Below are positions 1 to 9,714 of a stretch of DNA of 64,000 nucleotides, one piece after another. The translations under genes and the position numbers were made by a program. The stretch spans positions 40,235,478 through 40,299,477 of the forward strand of contig JAJKFL010000006.1 in the NCBI GenBank assembly GCA_021186555.1, in the 5' to 3' direction. Position 1 is the stretch's first letter. The number at the start of each line of letters is the position of its first letter. Source of the stretch: Reticulitermes speratus. Lineage: Eukaryota; Arthropoda; Insecta; Blattodea; Rhinotermitidae. The notes beneath the pieces are model-generated. The model was not told the origin of the DNA. It made no database searches and worked only from the letters and a program-made list of their open reading frames with translations.

Positions 1-139
1 CGTCGCAGAGACCTCTACCTGACAACACACAACACTCACAAGAACAGACATCCATGCCCCGGCGGGATTCGAACCCACAATCCCAATAAGCGAGGGGCCG
101 CAGACCCACGCCTTAGACCGCACGGCCACTGGGATCGGC
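1..139 (-). mobile_element. SINE-A (tRNA-derived), cut by window edge
   Basis: On the minus strand this reads as a tRNA-like head with an A box (TGGCCGTGCGGTCTAAGGCG) and a B box (GGTTCGAATCCC), followed by a tail ending in the shared block AGGTAGAGGTCTCTGCGACG. The same order recurs at 3597, 26022, 36194 and 45462. The 3' tail continues outside the window. It is a SINE rather than a tRNA gene, because the tRNA-like part is fused to a conserved unrelated tail. Confidence 0.85.
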
Positions 140-201
140 TAGCCCGACGCTCTACTGACTTTTATTAGACTTTCTAAAGGTTATTATCACTGCGATCGTT
201 A

Positions 202-640
202 GTCTAGCTCAGCGGTTCCCAAACTTTTATGTGTGTGACCCTAAAGTAGCAAACGGTATGTGACCCGCGATCCTACCATGGAAACGGCAATAGTCTGTGA
301 TATTTACTGTAAATGAACTAATACTAATGCCTTCTCTTGAACACTACATAACGTAGTATAGATTATAAACACAGATCCAATAATTACATTTTCTCGATCA
401 TTCTGTTTGAATTTAGGTACAATTTAGATGGAAATTGAAGCACTAGATCGCACCGTGTGGAGAACTCGCTTTGGAAGAGGCTACGGACCTGTCGTAAGAC
501 AGACTACAGAATGAGTGAACAAATTTTTATTTTTTTTATAATTATCCAGTTCTCCAAAAAACCCTCTCGCGAACCTACGTCAGACCCCCTGCGACCCTGA
601 TTTGGGTCGCGACCCGAGGTTAGGAACCACTGGTCTAGCT
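202..640. mobile_element. hAT-type MITE with 8-bp target-site duplication
   Basis: The element spans 210-632 and is flanked by a perfect 8-bp direct repeat GTCTAGCT (202-209 and 633-640). Its ends are imperfect inverted repeats: CAGCGGTTCCCAAACTT on the left, and CAGTGGTTCCTAACCTCGGG reading in from the right. The 8-bp duplication and CAG-type ends are known features of the hAT superfamily. No transposase fragment is visible in the 423 bp, so it is non-autonomous. Confidence 0.85.
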
Positions 641-985
641 CCCGTTATCGACTGTTAAACCTCCCCGAGACGCGGCGTAAGACGCAAAGCTACCAGAGCG
701 TCAGGCGTAGCGTTCGGCCGGTGCTTATCGGTCAAGCAGGAAAAAAAAACACCCTATACATACACCCTATAAAGAAGGATCAACCTGGATTGACACAAAA
801 AACACCCCCCCCCCTACTCATATCCCGTTAAATGTACGTATTCACGGCCGAAAGGGACAGTGTTGTCCAGCCCACATGCAGGCATGGGCATTTGAAATAA
901 AAATAATTCCCGTCATCAGCGTCTGCATTGGCATTTAAAGGCCGGATGACGAAGTCTAAAGGATATGAGCATGAATGGGCCTTAG
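641..985. other. Unannotated spacer
   Basis: No gene, repeat family or structured element is recognised. The stretch has short A and C homopolymers (around 740-750 and 805-815) and short stop-rich frames. Confidence 0.5.
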
Positions 986-989
986 AGTC

Positions 990-1112
990 AATCCGGCAGC
1001 TATCGAGATTAAAAAATCTCTGTTTTTTTTTGCCGGGAATCGAACCCCGATTTCTCCATCCCGAATATCGCAGTTTAGTGACCGTACTCACTGAGCTGTC
1101 GTTCATTCAGTA
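990..1112 (-). mobile_element. SINE head fragment, probably SINE-D
   Basis: The minus strand contains a tRNA-like A-box region (GACAGCTCAGTGAGTACGGT) and a B box (GGGGTTCGATTCCCGGC), then a short run of A and the block AGAGATTTTT that follows the head in other SINE-D copies. The tail is missing. The similar head at 17880-17985 supports a dispersed family rather than a tRNA gene. Confidence 0.5.
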
Positions 1113-1361
1113 CAGGCATAAGGCGACACAGCAACTAATTACCTGCTGATCATGCTTCTCCAATTAGACACTGCCACTAGATCCAGCGACGTAGCTACGT
1201 TTTTTGACGCCCAGGACGAGGAATCACAATGACCTCCCCTAAGAGGACTTACGAACTCACAAAAATTCACGATCCAGTATTGAATTTCCTTTTCAAATTT
1301 TTTGAGCGCAAAAAATAAAATATTTTCATTTAAGATATTAATGTTTTCACCCATTTTGCCG

Positions 1362-1671
1362 CCTCTTGGACTATGTTTCCCGGGGTGGCCGTATAACTCG
1401 CCCCTCCCCCTATCTACGCCCTGACCAGATCCCAATACGTGCTGAGAACCTATGGGGTGTTGTAAGTGGAATACATCTTCATTCAGACTGTTCCTGCACC
1501 CTGAAACTCTCTGTTTGGACTCTGCTTCCCGGGGTGGCCGTACAACTCAGCCCCCCCGGCCCACCTATCTACGCCCTGACCAGATCCCAAAACGTGCTGA
1601 GAACCTATGGGGTGTTGCAAGTGGAAAACATCTTCATTCAGACTGTTCCTGCACCCTGAAACACCTTGTTT
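1362..1671. repeat. Tandem duplication, two copies of about 155 bp
   Basis: Two adjacent copies share GTGGCCGTA, ACGCCCTGACCAGATCCCAA, GCTGAGAACCTATGGGGTGTT and CATTCAGACTGTTCCTGCAC in the same order, offset by 155 bp. They differ at scattered positions and in a C-rich stretch that has expanded in the second copy. No coding role is visible. Confidence 0.85.
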
Positions 1672-2036
1672 CGTGATTTCGAAAAGGAAAGTCCATGAGC
1701 GCTTCGTTGAGACCAATATCAATGCCACTGTAGTTGCGGAGAAAGGCTTGTGGTGACGCCACTGACGCAGTTATTGCATGCTAAGCTTTCACACCGGCCG
1801 GTAAGGCCTCCTAACGAGGTCAATCGCTAGCCCCAGATTCGCCTGTGTAGGTTAAAGTGTGTCTGTTCCTCTAGCCAAATATTGCTTCATTCAGGGATAT
1901 TACGTACGAAGCCCTTATTATAGATAGCGCATCCCCGCTGCTTATAAGATAGTTTATTGAGACCGGCTTCCTTGTACGAAAAGTACAGACACATAAAGCA
2001 ACAATACTAAAAATGCAGTCACTGTACGCCCGAGCA

Positions 2037-2170
2037 TGGGTGCGCCATGTAGCCGGGACGATTAAATTTTGTACGTGGCGTCTAATAAATGTGGGTTCTC
2101 AGTGTGGAACTTGCTTCATGTGACCCTAATGACGCTTAGAATTTTGAGGTTACGCCTACATTTTTGGCAA
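2037..2170 (+). repeat. Dispersed repeat also seen near 35.5 kb
   Basis: The run GTGGCGTCTAATAAATGTGG, then a short gap and TTGAGGTTACGCC, corresponds in order to the stretch at 35555-35640 (GTGGCGCCTAATATTTGTGG and onward). No termini are recognised. It is a diverged interspersed repeat of unknown class. Confidence 0.45.
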
Positions 2171-2267
2171 ATCAGTGGACCCGTGCGTCGATTTATGTAC
2201 ATACGAGAATATTTACAACATATTTCAGTCTATAATAGACCATAAAAAATATAGCAATCACATTACA

Positions 2268-2508
2268 GGCCTTGACAGGCCCTTAGGGTTCCAGGAGGTT
2301 GAGGCTCCTAGATTTCTAGACAATCCGCACATGAAGGTGGTAAGGTTGTCAGCCCTAAGCACCGACCGCCTTTACCCCAGGAAATATTCCTGGTACTCAT
2401 TTCTGTTGGAGGCTGAGTCGATCCCAGGGCCATAGTGCGACCGAAAGGATTATGTCAATGAAAAATTCCAATGACAACTTCGGGAATCGAACCCGCGACC
2501 TTCCGGCT
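2268..2508 (-). mobile_element. SINE-C (tRNA-derived)
   Basis: Read on the minus strand, the copy runs from a B-box region (GGTCGCGGGTTCGATTCCCG) through CATTGGAATTTTTCATTGAC and GGCCCTGGGATCGACTCAGC to a tail ending CTGGAACCCTAAGGGCCTG. The same modules occur at 20078, 40722, 44289 and 53600. The tRNA-like 5' end is incomplete. Confidence 0.8.
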
Positions 2509-2510
2509 TG

Positions 2511-3580
2511 TCTATTATAGAGAGAAATGCGTTGGAAATGCTCTTGTAAACAAATAAATGTATAATATAATATAATACATAAGATATGTATAATAATATA
2601 GAATATGATATAATAAATTTCTATTTTTGGATACCTACCATCCGAATATTCTGTATTCCTATTTATAAGATTCCCTACCGAAACATATCCTACTGTAAAC
2701 CAGCTCACCATCAGGCATAGTGTTTTTTTGGTATTTTTCACTAATATTATTTTATTTTTCCCTATTTATAACTTTTGGTTCATGTACTCATTTTAGTTAA
2801 ATTGGTTATCAGAACAATTTTTGTAATTTTTTCCTTGTATACTGTAAATACTGTAAATTGTGATCTTCAATAAAAAGAAAGGACTACTTTTTTTAAGATT
2901 AAGATTTTTAAGATTAAGAGTAAAACGTATACTAATTTTCGTAGCATGCATGTGTTGATCACAGCCCATTAGCGTTTAGACATAAATTCGAACGGTCTGG
3001 TTTCTTCAGTGGTCGAATTCCATTACAAGTGATTGAAAGAAGGCAGAAAGCATAAAGGAGAGCGAAAGGAATAAATGGAGACAGAAGAAGTGAAAGGAAA
3101 AACTCAAACGTTTATTTTAAAATTCAAACGAGCGATGACGCATTTCGTAACAGTCAGGGTACATTCGATTTTCATAGCTCTTGACCCGTGATTTGCAAGC
3201 AGAATGGTCAATGATACAATCGCTGACATCACACACTTGTCATTCAGTGCCTTCCAGTTGCTCGGCGTGGCCAGCAGACGTCTATTTGTTTAACCTCTCT
3301 TTCTACCAATGAACACCTGTGACTTCACACAGTTAGAAGCACGACCGCTTGGTCCTTGAATGTTCGTTCAATACGGACACGAAAAAGCTAATATAATAAG
3401 ATGTATCCATTATGGAGTTAACTCACAGCTATTAAAAAAATCCGGAAACACAGGCCTTCATAAACTGACTAAACAAGTTTTGATGGGTATCAGACCCGTA
3501 GCCAGACAATGGGCACAGTGGGGGCAGCGGCTTGCAGTGTGGGTATATATGTACATATATTTATATACGTTTATATTGCT
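2511..3580. other. AT-rich spacer without recognised genes
   Basis: About 1 kb of AT-rich sequence with a polyadenylation-like AATAAA near 2870 but no supporting open frame. No repeat family is recognised apart from simple AT-rich tracts. Confidence 0.5.
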
Positions 3581-3582
3581 GT

Positions 3583-3876
3583 ATTATACATATACTCTGA
3601 TCCCAGTGGCCGTGCGGTCTAAGGCGTGGGTCTTCGGCCGCTCGCTTACTAGGATCGTGGGTTCGAATCCCACCGGGGGCATGGATGTCTGTCTCTTGTG
3701 GATGTTGTGTGTTGTGAGGTAGAGGTCTCTGCGACGAGCTGATCCTTCGTCCAGAGGAGTCCTACCGACTGTGGTGTCTCAAATGTGTGATCATGAAACC
3801 TCGACGGAACGAGGAGGCCCAGGCCCATATAGGGCTGACGAGCCATAGAGAGAGAGAAAAAAATTATACATATACT
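3583..3876 (+). mobile_element. SINE-A full copy with 14-bp target-site duplication
   Basis: The insertion (3597-3862) is bracketed by the perfect direct repeat ATTATACATATACT (3583-3596 and 3863-3876), as expected for target-primed insertion by a LINE machinery. It starts TGATCCCAGTGGCCGTGCGG, carries A and B boxes, the GGTAGAGGTCTCTGCGACGA block, and ends in GAGAGAGAAAAAA. It lies just 5' of a retrotransposon RT fragment that uses the downstream copy of the duplication. Confidence 0.92.
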
Positions 3877-4140
3877 GTACAAAGAAATTTTTTTAGATCA
3901 CTTTTAGGACTGACAAAGTTACACCATCAAAGGCATACAACAGTTCGAGAACAACTAAAAGTAGAACACATAGTAGATGAAATTCAGAGCTACCAAAATA
4001 ACTGGCTACAACATGCTAAAAGGATGGAACACTCACGAATACCCAGGATGGCACTGGAATACAAACCAAACGGCAAACGCGACAAAGGTCGACCAAAAAC
4101 AAGATGGAAAAATCAACACCATTTTCAAGATTGAGTTTTC
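3877..4140 (+). pseudogene. Non-LTR retrotransposon ORF2 C-terminal fragment
   Basis: The open frame ends in a short C-terminal segment with NWLQHAKRMEHSRIPRMAL and a Gly-Lys-Arg...Gly-Arg-Pro-x-x-x-Trp pattern. I know this from the end of non-LTR retrotransposon reverse transcriptases, as a conserved His-x-x-Arg-Met...Arg-Ile-Pro tail. No catalytic RT core is present, so it is a dead 3' fragment. It belongs to a different family from the fragment at 15199-16170. Confidence 0.65.
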
Positions 4141-4215
4141 GCAGGACAGGACCCAGGTGTCCTACATCTGTTTACGTTCATGATGATAATAATGACGATG
4201 ATAATACATTTACTG

Positions 4216-4372
4216 TGTGAAATGAGTATCAGGAATATTTCCTGGGGGGTAAAGGCGGCCTATGCGTAGGGCTGACAACCTTACCACCTTCATGTGCCGA
4301 TTGTCTAGAAATCTGGGAGCCTCAACCTCCTGGAACCCTAAGGGCCTGTCCGGGCTTGTAATGGGATTGCTT
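4216..4372 (+). mobile_element. SINE-C 3' half
   Basis: The copy starts inside the element at AATGAGTATCAGGAATATTT and continues through the GGTAAAGGCGGCC and GGGCTGACAACCTTACCACC modules to CCTCCTGGAACCCTAAGGGC. It ends in a short TTTACC repeat tail. The tRNA-like head is missing, as is usual for 5'-truncated SINEs. Confidence 0.8.
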
Positions 4373-4686
4373 TACCTTTACCTTTACATATGCTGCGTAT
4401 ATATATATATATATATTATGTACGCATAATCGCAAAAAGCGCCGTGTCAGGAACACAAAATCAGTACTTTCATTACATAATGTTCTAAAACACTGCACAA
4501 AACACCTTGCATATACATACATTTCAGGAAATGAGCTGTTTCCAACCACGGCGGTTCAGCAGAGCAACGCGTGGCTGCGGTAGGTGTCGCAGGTTTTATC
4601 AGCAGGCTGATCAGCGTGTTTGTCTTTGATATCTTGCAGATTCCTAGTGGATGCAACCAGATTTGTAGCTGGTGCATTGCACTCAC

Positions 4687-5166
4687 GTGACTATGGGACT
4701 GGTATGTATGAATCGTTTGACTATGGGACTGGTATGTATGAATCGTTTGACTATGGGACTGGTATGTATGAATCGTTTGACTATGGGACTGGTATGTATG
4801 AATCGTTTGACTATGGGACTGGTATGTATGAATCGTTTGACTATGGGACTGGTATGTATGAATCGTTTGACTATGGGACTGGTATGTATGAATCGTTTGA
4901 CTATGGGACTGGTATGTATGAATCGTTTGACTACGGGACTGGTATGTATGAATCGTTTGACTACGGGACTGGTATGTATGAATCGTTTGACTATGGGACT
5001 GGTATGTATGAATCGTTTGACTACGGGACTGGTATGTATGAATCGTTTGACTACGGGACTGGTATGTATGAATCGTTTGACTACGGGACTGGTATGTATG
5101 AATCGTTTGACTACGGGACTGGTATGTATGAATCGTTTGACTACGGGACTGGTATATATGAATCGT
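4687..5166. repeat. 30-bp minisatellite, 16 copies
   Basis: The unit TGACTATGGGACTGGTATGT followed by ATGAATCGTT is repeated 16 times almost without error. Copies 1-8 and 11 carry CTATGGG; copies 9, 10 and 12-16 carry CTACGGG; the last has GGTATATATG. Because 30 is a multiple of 3 and the unit lacks stops in several frames, long open frames appear on both strands (10-residue periodic peptides). These are array artefacts and not genes. Confidence 0.97.
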
Positions 5167-5289
5167 AACAAACTGGCATCTGAATGTTGCTGTCTTCCAG
5201 GATGTAAGGCCCGCGTAGTTTGGTGGGTAGGTACCAAAGTTTTGGAGGAAACTGTTGCTTCTGTCTTTATCACTCCCCTCTTCTACTGT

Positions 5290-5328
5290 GAAGATGGTGG
5301 CAGGAGGATCCTTCGAAACATCCATCTC
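5290..5328 (+). repeat. Copy of the dispersed TGAWGATG...GAAAC motif
   Basis: CTGTGAAGATGG is followed after about 17 bases by TTCGAAACATCC, matching the module seen at 25.6, 26.4, 29.8, 48.9 and 50.6 kb. The intervening stem is weak here (an AGGATCCT palindrome). Confidence 0.5.
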
Positions 5329-5375
5329 CCAAACAACACGACGCCCCATTCCAGATTACAAAACACATGACGCAG

Positions 5376-6165
5376 AGACCTTTAGGACAAGCTAATATTT
5401 CCTCAGCTATTCAAGAAATTCCCCTTATTTTATGGAACCCGAAGGTTCATTACCGTGACAACAGCAGCCTACCACTTGTCCCTATACTGAGCCAGATCAA
5501 TCCAGTCCACTCCCATCCTATTTTTTTAAAATTCGTTTAATATTACCCTCCCATCTAAGACACTGTCTTCCAAGTTGCCTCTTTCCCTAAAATTTCCCCA
5601 TCAAAACTCCGTATGTATTTTTCTTCTTCCTCATACGTGCTACGTACTCTGTCCATCTCATGGTCCTTGATTTTATCACCCTGATATTATTTGGTGAGGA
5701 GGACAGATCATGAATCTCCTCATTACGCCATTTCCTCCGGACCCTTGTTACTTTTTCCATCCTAGGCCCAAATATCTTCCTAAGCGCACTATCCTGTGTT
5801 CTCGGCCGTGCCATGGCTCAGGCGGTTAGTCGTCGGCCTCTCATCGCGGAGGCCCGGGTTCGATCCCGGTTCATTCTATGTGGGATTTGTGTTGGACAAA
5901 GTGGCACTGGGACAGGTTTTTCCCCGAGTACTTCGGTTTTCCCCTGTCAATTTCATTCCACCAGTGCTCCATTACTTGGAAAAACGAAAAAAACTACTCG
6001 TCTTCATCACAGGGTTGCACAATAAGCCTCAAGGCTTCGGTGCATCCGTAGCATCTGCTGCGGGGCCCTTCAACACAAGAAAATCCTATGTTCTCTTAAT
6101 AATGTGGCAGGCTATGTTTCACACTTATATAAGACAATAGGCAGGACTATAATTCTGCATATTTT
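5376..6165 (-). pseudogene. Non-LTR retrotransposon 3' fragment interrupted by SINE-B
   Basis: On the minus strand the frame gives an RKIFGPRMEKVTR-like segment, then RKWRNEEIHDLSSSP, RVIKSRTMRWTEYVARM and a GKF end. This parallels the C-terminus at 15700-16075. The 3' UTR continues to 5376 with the shared GGTTCCATAAAATAAGGGGA block. The upstream part (6096-6165) lies on the other side of a SINE-B insertion, with sequence related to 8590-8700. Frames are broken, so it is a relic. Confidence 0.75.
5791..6095 (+). mobile_element. SINE-B (tRNA-derived) nested in a retrotransposon relic
   Basis: The SINE (5804-6082) begins GGCCGTGCCATGGCTCAGGC, carries a B box GGGTTCGATCCCGG, then the family block GGCACTGGGACAGGTTTTTC and a tail with TCATCACAGGGTTGCACAAT. 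It is flanked by a 13-bp direct repeat (ATCCTGTGTTCTC at 5791-5803, ATCCTATGTTCTC at 6083-6095; one mismatch). It split the minus-strand RT fragment and is therefore younger. Confidence 0.92.
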
Positions 6166-6169
6166 AAGT

Positions 6170-6460
6170 TTTAGGCGCGTTCGGAAAATTGCGAATAGCG
6201 ACTATTAGCTTCATGTCTGTCCGTCTGTCAGCATGGAACAACATCGGACAGAAAAGATGCGCATTGCATGCCGGATAACTAAGGCTTAGACACATATTCA
6301 TAATATTTAATATCTATTGCTTTTCCACGGCAACAGTGGTAACGCGAACGCGCCTCAATATTACGTTATAGTACATTACCTGTCTTGTTACTCATTTTTT
6401 TGTAGAAATTTCAGGACATGCAGCCACAAGGGAGATGTAATGTCCGTCCGTCCTTTCATC
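6170..6460 (+). repeat. Dispersed repeat R1, copy 1
   Basis: It starts GCGTTCGGAAAATTGCGAAT and contains a GTCTGTCCGTCTGTC tract, a GCGCATTGCATGC block, a CTTTTCCACGGCAACAGTGG block and GCGAACGCGCCTCA. The same blocks appear in the same order at 34784-35345 and, inverted, at 55190-55880. The class is unknown. It is internally shorter than the 34.8-kb copy. Confidence 0.7.
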
Positions 6461-6495
6461 CTGATGTTTTATTTCCGAAACTACAGAATACGATT

Positions 6496-7016
6496 GTATA
6501 GACCAGCGGTATTCAACCTTTTTTTTGTTCGCGTACCCCCACATCTAATTTCTCTTCAACTTTGTACCCCCAAAGTTGTTGGTGCATAATTCAAGTTATA
6601 CATAGTCTATAATCTACATCTAAAATAAATTAAATAAATTACATCCACAATCATGTATTAAATAATAAGTTTTAAATGAGAAAAAGGAGAGTCAAGCTAT
6701 TAAATAACAAATATATTATTGCCTATCGTATAAAAATTAATAAAGGAACAAAGGTATTTTCGCAAAGCAAAATTATATGCACTGTGTGGAATAAAATGAA
6801 ACTAGCCGCCCAGATAAGAATCGCATAAAGGAGAGAGAGAGAGAGAAAAAATGGCGCTCCCAAATCGCATGTCCTTACGTCCGGGTATCTTGTGGCTAAC
6901 CCTAAATCTGGCCCTGATTATTCAGTGTTTATCATAAAATAATATATTTTTATTTAATTTTACGTACCCCCTAAGATGTCTTCGCGTACCCCAGGTAGAA
7001 TATCACTGGTATAGAA
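6496..7016. mobile_element. Second hAT-type MITE with 8-bp TSD
   Basis: The element spans 6504-7008. The ends are CAGCGGTATTCAACCT on the left and, reading inward from the right, CAGTGATATTCTACCT. The flanks are GTATAGAC (6496-6503) and GTATAGAA (7009-7016), matching at 7 of 8 bases. Both termini carry a GCGTACCCC block. The interior is AT-rich and has no transposase frame. The family differs from the 210-632 element. Confidence 0.8.
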
Positions 7017-7393
7017 TATGGCATTTGGAGTTTAATCAAAGTCCTACTACAGAAAGTTCAGTTGTGCTTTATATCGGTATAGCGTAGTAACAGCCGGTAT
7101 ATCAGTCCGTACAGGTCGTAGATTACCGGCTGGGCGACCGATGACCTGCGATAACCCACCTTAGCAGACGCAGAGGCTGTCTCCAGCGTCCATTCCGGCG
7201 CTGGGGCCTCTCAGCCTCCTGCGCAATGACTAGAGTTGTCCCTCCCCGCAGCAGAATCGCTCGCAGTCTGATCTTGGCCACTCACCTGCATATGTGATCC
7301 GCAGATTAGGAATAAGTGAAGCTTTAACTTCACTCCTCTATACGTCTTTATGGGGTGATGTGCGAATAAGCACGGGGGACACGTGTACTTTCC

Positions 7394-7680
7394 TCCGAAC
7401 AGGAGAGGTGCATACAGGATTTTGGTGTGGAGACCTGAGGGAAACAGACCACTTGAAAGACCCAGGCGTAGATGGGAGGATAATATTAAAATGGATCTTC
7501 AAGAAGTGGGATGAGGAGGCATGGACTGGATTGATCTGGTTCGGGATAGGGACACATGGCGGGCTCTTGTGAATGCGGTAATGAACCTTCGGGGTTCCAT
7601 AAAATGAGGGGAATTCTTGACTGAGGACCTGTTAGATTCTTAAGAAGGACTCTGCTCCAACTGAGTTATTTAGTTAGTTA
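7394..7680 (+). pseudogene. Non-LTR retrotransposon 3' tail
   Basis: Translation gives a short frame ending with [20 protein letters not shown], the decayed counterpart of the last residues of the frame at 15208-16077. It is followed by the shared 3' UTR (AATGAACCTTCGGGGTTCCA, GGGGAATTCTTGACT). It is 5'-truncated and non-coding. Confidence 0.75.
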
Positions 7681-8135
7681 GATTCTGCTTCATTGCGGTC
7701 AGGTATTTTTGAAAATGTTCCACTTGCATAGAAATTCATTTCTCGATCGTGTTTTGTCCAATTTCCCGTTTTAATTGCAACGATATTTGGCCTATACTGG
7801 TCTCAAATCTCCAGCAATCGAATTCGTGCTCTGTGACAAAGTGATAAGTCAGTTCTACTCAAATATAACCATGACGACAGCAACGGTCAGCTGCGTAATG
7901 TCATTGTTTGCAATACGTCATAGCGCGCGTCTGAACTTGCTCCTCCAGAGACCGATCGGAACGTGACGTCACACGGCTTGTGTTCAACTAGTGGCACTTG
8001 GCTCGAGCGACACGCCACCAGCGACTACACACAAAATGAGTCTTTGCGATGTGAGTCTGTATAGTTTAGTAAGCAGTGGAGCCTGTTGATTCTTTCTTCA
8101 GGGTAGAAAGGTTACCCTACACGACTAACTAGCTA
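7681..8135. other. Unannotated spacer
   Basis: No gene or known repeat is seen. Short open frames lack recognisable domains. Confidence 0.5.
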
Positions 8136-8775
8136 ATTCCGTTGAGCAGAGTCCTTTTGAAAAGCTAATAATTCCTCAGCTAGTCAAGAAATTCCCCGCA
8201 TTTATGGGACCCGAATGTTCATTACCGTGTTAACAACGGCCCACCAAGTGTCCCTGTCCTGAGCCAGATCAATCCATTCCATGCCCCTACATCCTATTTC
8301 TTGAAGAACCATTTTAATATTATTCTGTCAGTTACGCCAAGATCTTCCCAGTGGTCTCTTTCCTTCAGATTTCCTCACCAAATCCATGCACGCACCTCTC
8401 CTCTTCCCCGTATGTGCTACATGCCCCGCCCATCTCGTTCTTCTTGATTTGATCAACAGAATATTTGGTGAGGATTAGAGATCATGAAGCTCCTCATGAT
8501 GTAGTCTTCTCCAATCCCCTGTTACCTCGTCCCTCGTGGGCCCAAATATCTTTCTAAACACCCTAATCTCAAACAGTCTCAGCCTATGTTCCTCCCTCAT
8601 TGTGACAAACCAAGTTTCACACCCATACAAAACAACAGGCAAAATTATAGTTGTGTATATCTTAATTTTCGTATTCTTTAGAAAGTAAACCGGAATCCTA
8701 TATATTGCACGGAGTTTGCAAAAGGCTCTCTCTTGAATCCAAGACATCTGCAATTTTTCCATTATGGACAAGCAT
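8136..8775 (-). pseudogene. Non-LTR retrotransposon RT C-terminal fragment and 3' UTR
   Basis: The minus-strand frame (8771-8475) has [23 protein letters not shown] and RKIFGPTRDEVTGDWRRLHH. These are the conserved LYGCETW segment and the C-terminal region that follows the RT domain in this element. Downstream (8136-8470) lies its 3' UTR with the AAATGCGGGGAATTTCTTGA-type block. It lacks the RT catalytic core and ends in a broken frame. Confidence 0.8.
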
Positions 8776-9033
8776 TATTTTTCGACAGTGTGTTAACCCT
8801 TTAAAGCTCAGTGGTCACTTTATATACCACCAGGTTAGACATTAAAAAATTCTACGTTTTGACAACACTGTGTATTTATTTGTTTTGAATGGATCTCAGA
8901 ACAGACATTATTTTCCCAATACAGCACTAACTGGCCTTGTTTTCGTAACCGAGATAGAGTATGTTTACTGAGCGGTATGGACTGAATCTTTAAATATAGT
9001 TCAGGTAAATCTTGGTCTTTAAATTTCTCCGAC

Positions 9034-9165
9034 CTCTTACCGTGGGGGCCCGGCTTTGATCCCAGGTCAGTCTATATGAGATTTGTGGTTGACAAAGTGG
9101 CACTGGGACAGATTCTTCTTAGAGTTCTTCGATGTTCCTCTGTCGGTATCTTTCCACCAACCAAA
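9034..9165 (+). mobile_element. SINE-B-like fragment
   Basis: A degenerate B box (CCGGCTTTGATCCCAGGTC) is followed by TATGAGATTTGTGGTTGACA, AAGTGGCACTGGGACAG and a decayed TCTTTCCACCA block. This is the order found in SINE-B at 5804 and 16417. The 3' end is missing and is replaced by a short ACCAACCA repeat. Confidence 0.65.
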
Positions 9166-9399
9166 CCAACCAACCAACCAAAGTGCTAACTAAGGGCGGA
9201 GACTTGCGCGGAGCGCAAGTCGACGTCCCTTGATCTGTTTAGCCATACCTGCGTTTTACCGCATTGCTGGACTCAATAACAGACTCTTAATTCTGAACTG
9301 GGGATTTTGCTTACGCTAACAAATTTAGGGTCTCGATTAAGTCGGGACCAGGCATACCAAAAGCTACAGCTCTAAGAGCGTATACTTTTTCCAAGTGGG

Positions 9400-9714
9400 G
9401 GGAATACTTTGGTTGGGTGGCTCTCTGGGATTTGAACCCAGAGTGGCATTTTCACGAATAATTTCACAAAGAATTCAAAACCTACAAACGAATAATTTAG
9501 TCCTACCGGGGGGTGGGGGGGTGCGGGCCGTGCCCCGACTTTGTGTTATACCCTGGCATTCACCTTACAACTGAGGAAAATCACGGAAAACCTCAGTCAG
9601 GGTAATCGGAGTGCGCCTAAATTTAGGTGCAGTGTCTATTGGCCACTAAGGGCCTCGACACATTCACTGACCCATCCCCGTAGCTTGCGCTAGACGGACT
9701 GGGTCAGCCCTCGG
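9400..9714 (-). other. Probable 3' UTR and boundary region of the Jockey element
   Basis: This stretch lies immediately downstream (on the minus strand) of the reverse-transcriptase stop codon. It has no poly-A tract or clear target-site duplication, so the exact 3' end of the retrotransposon is not resolved. A tRNA-B-box-like TTTGAACCCAGAG near 9431 may belong to an older SINE outside the element. Confidence 0.4.

Noticed and set aside
3597-3680. tRNA gene from the A and B box sequence at several sites
   Set aside because: Each tRNA-like head is joined to a conserved tail and many copies have target duplications, so they are SINEs. The arms do not form a complete cloverleaf that I can confirm.
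4447-5349. Long open frames on both strands across the 30-bp array (up to 300 codons)
   Set aside because: The period is a multiple of three and the unit lacks stops, so several frames are open at once. The peptides are pure repeats with no flanking domain.
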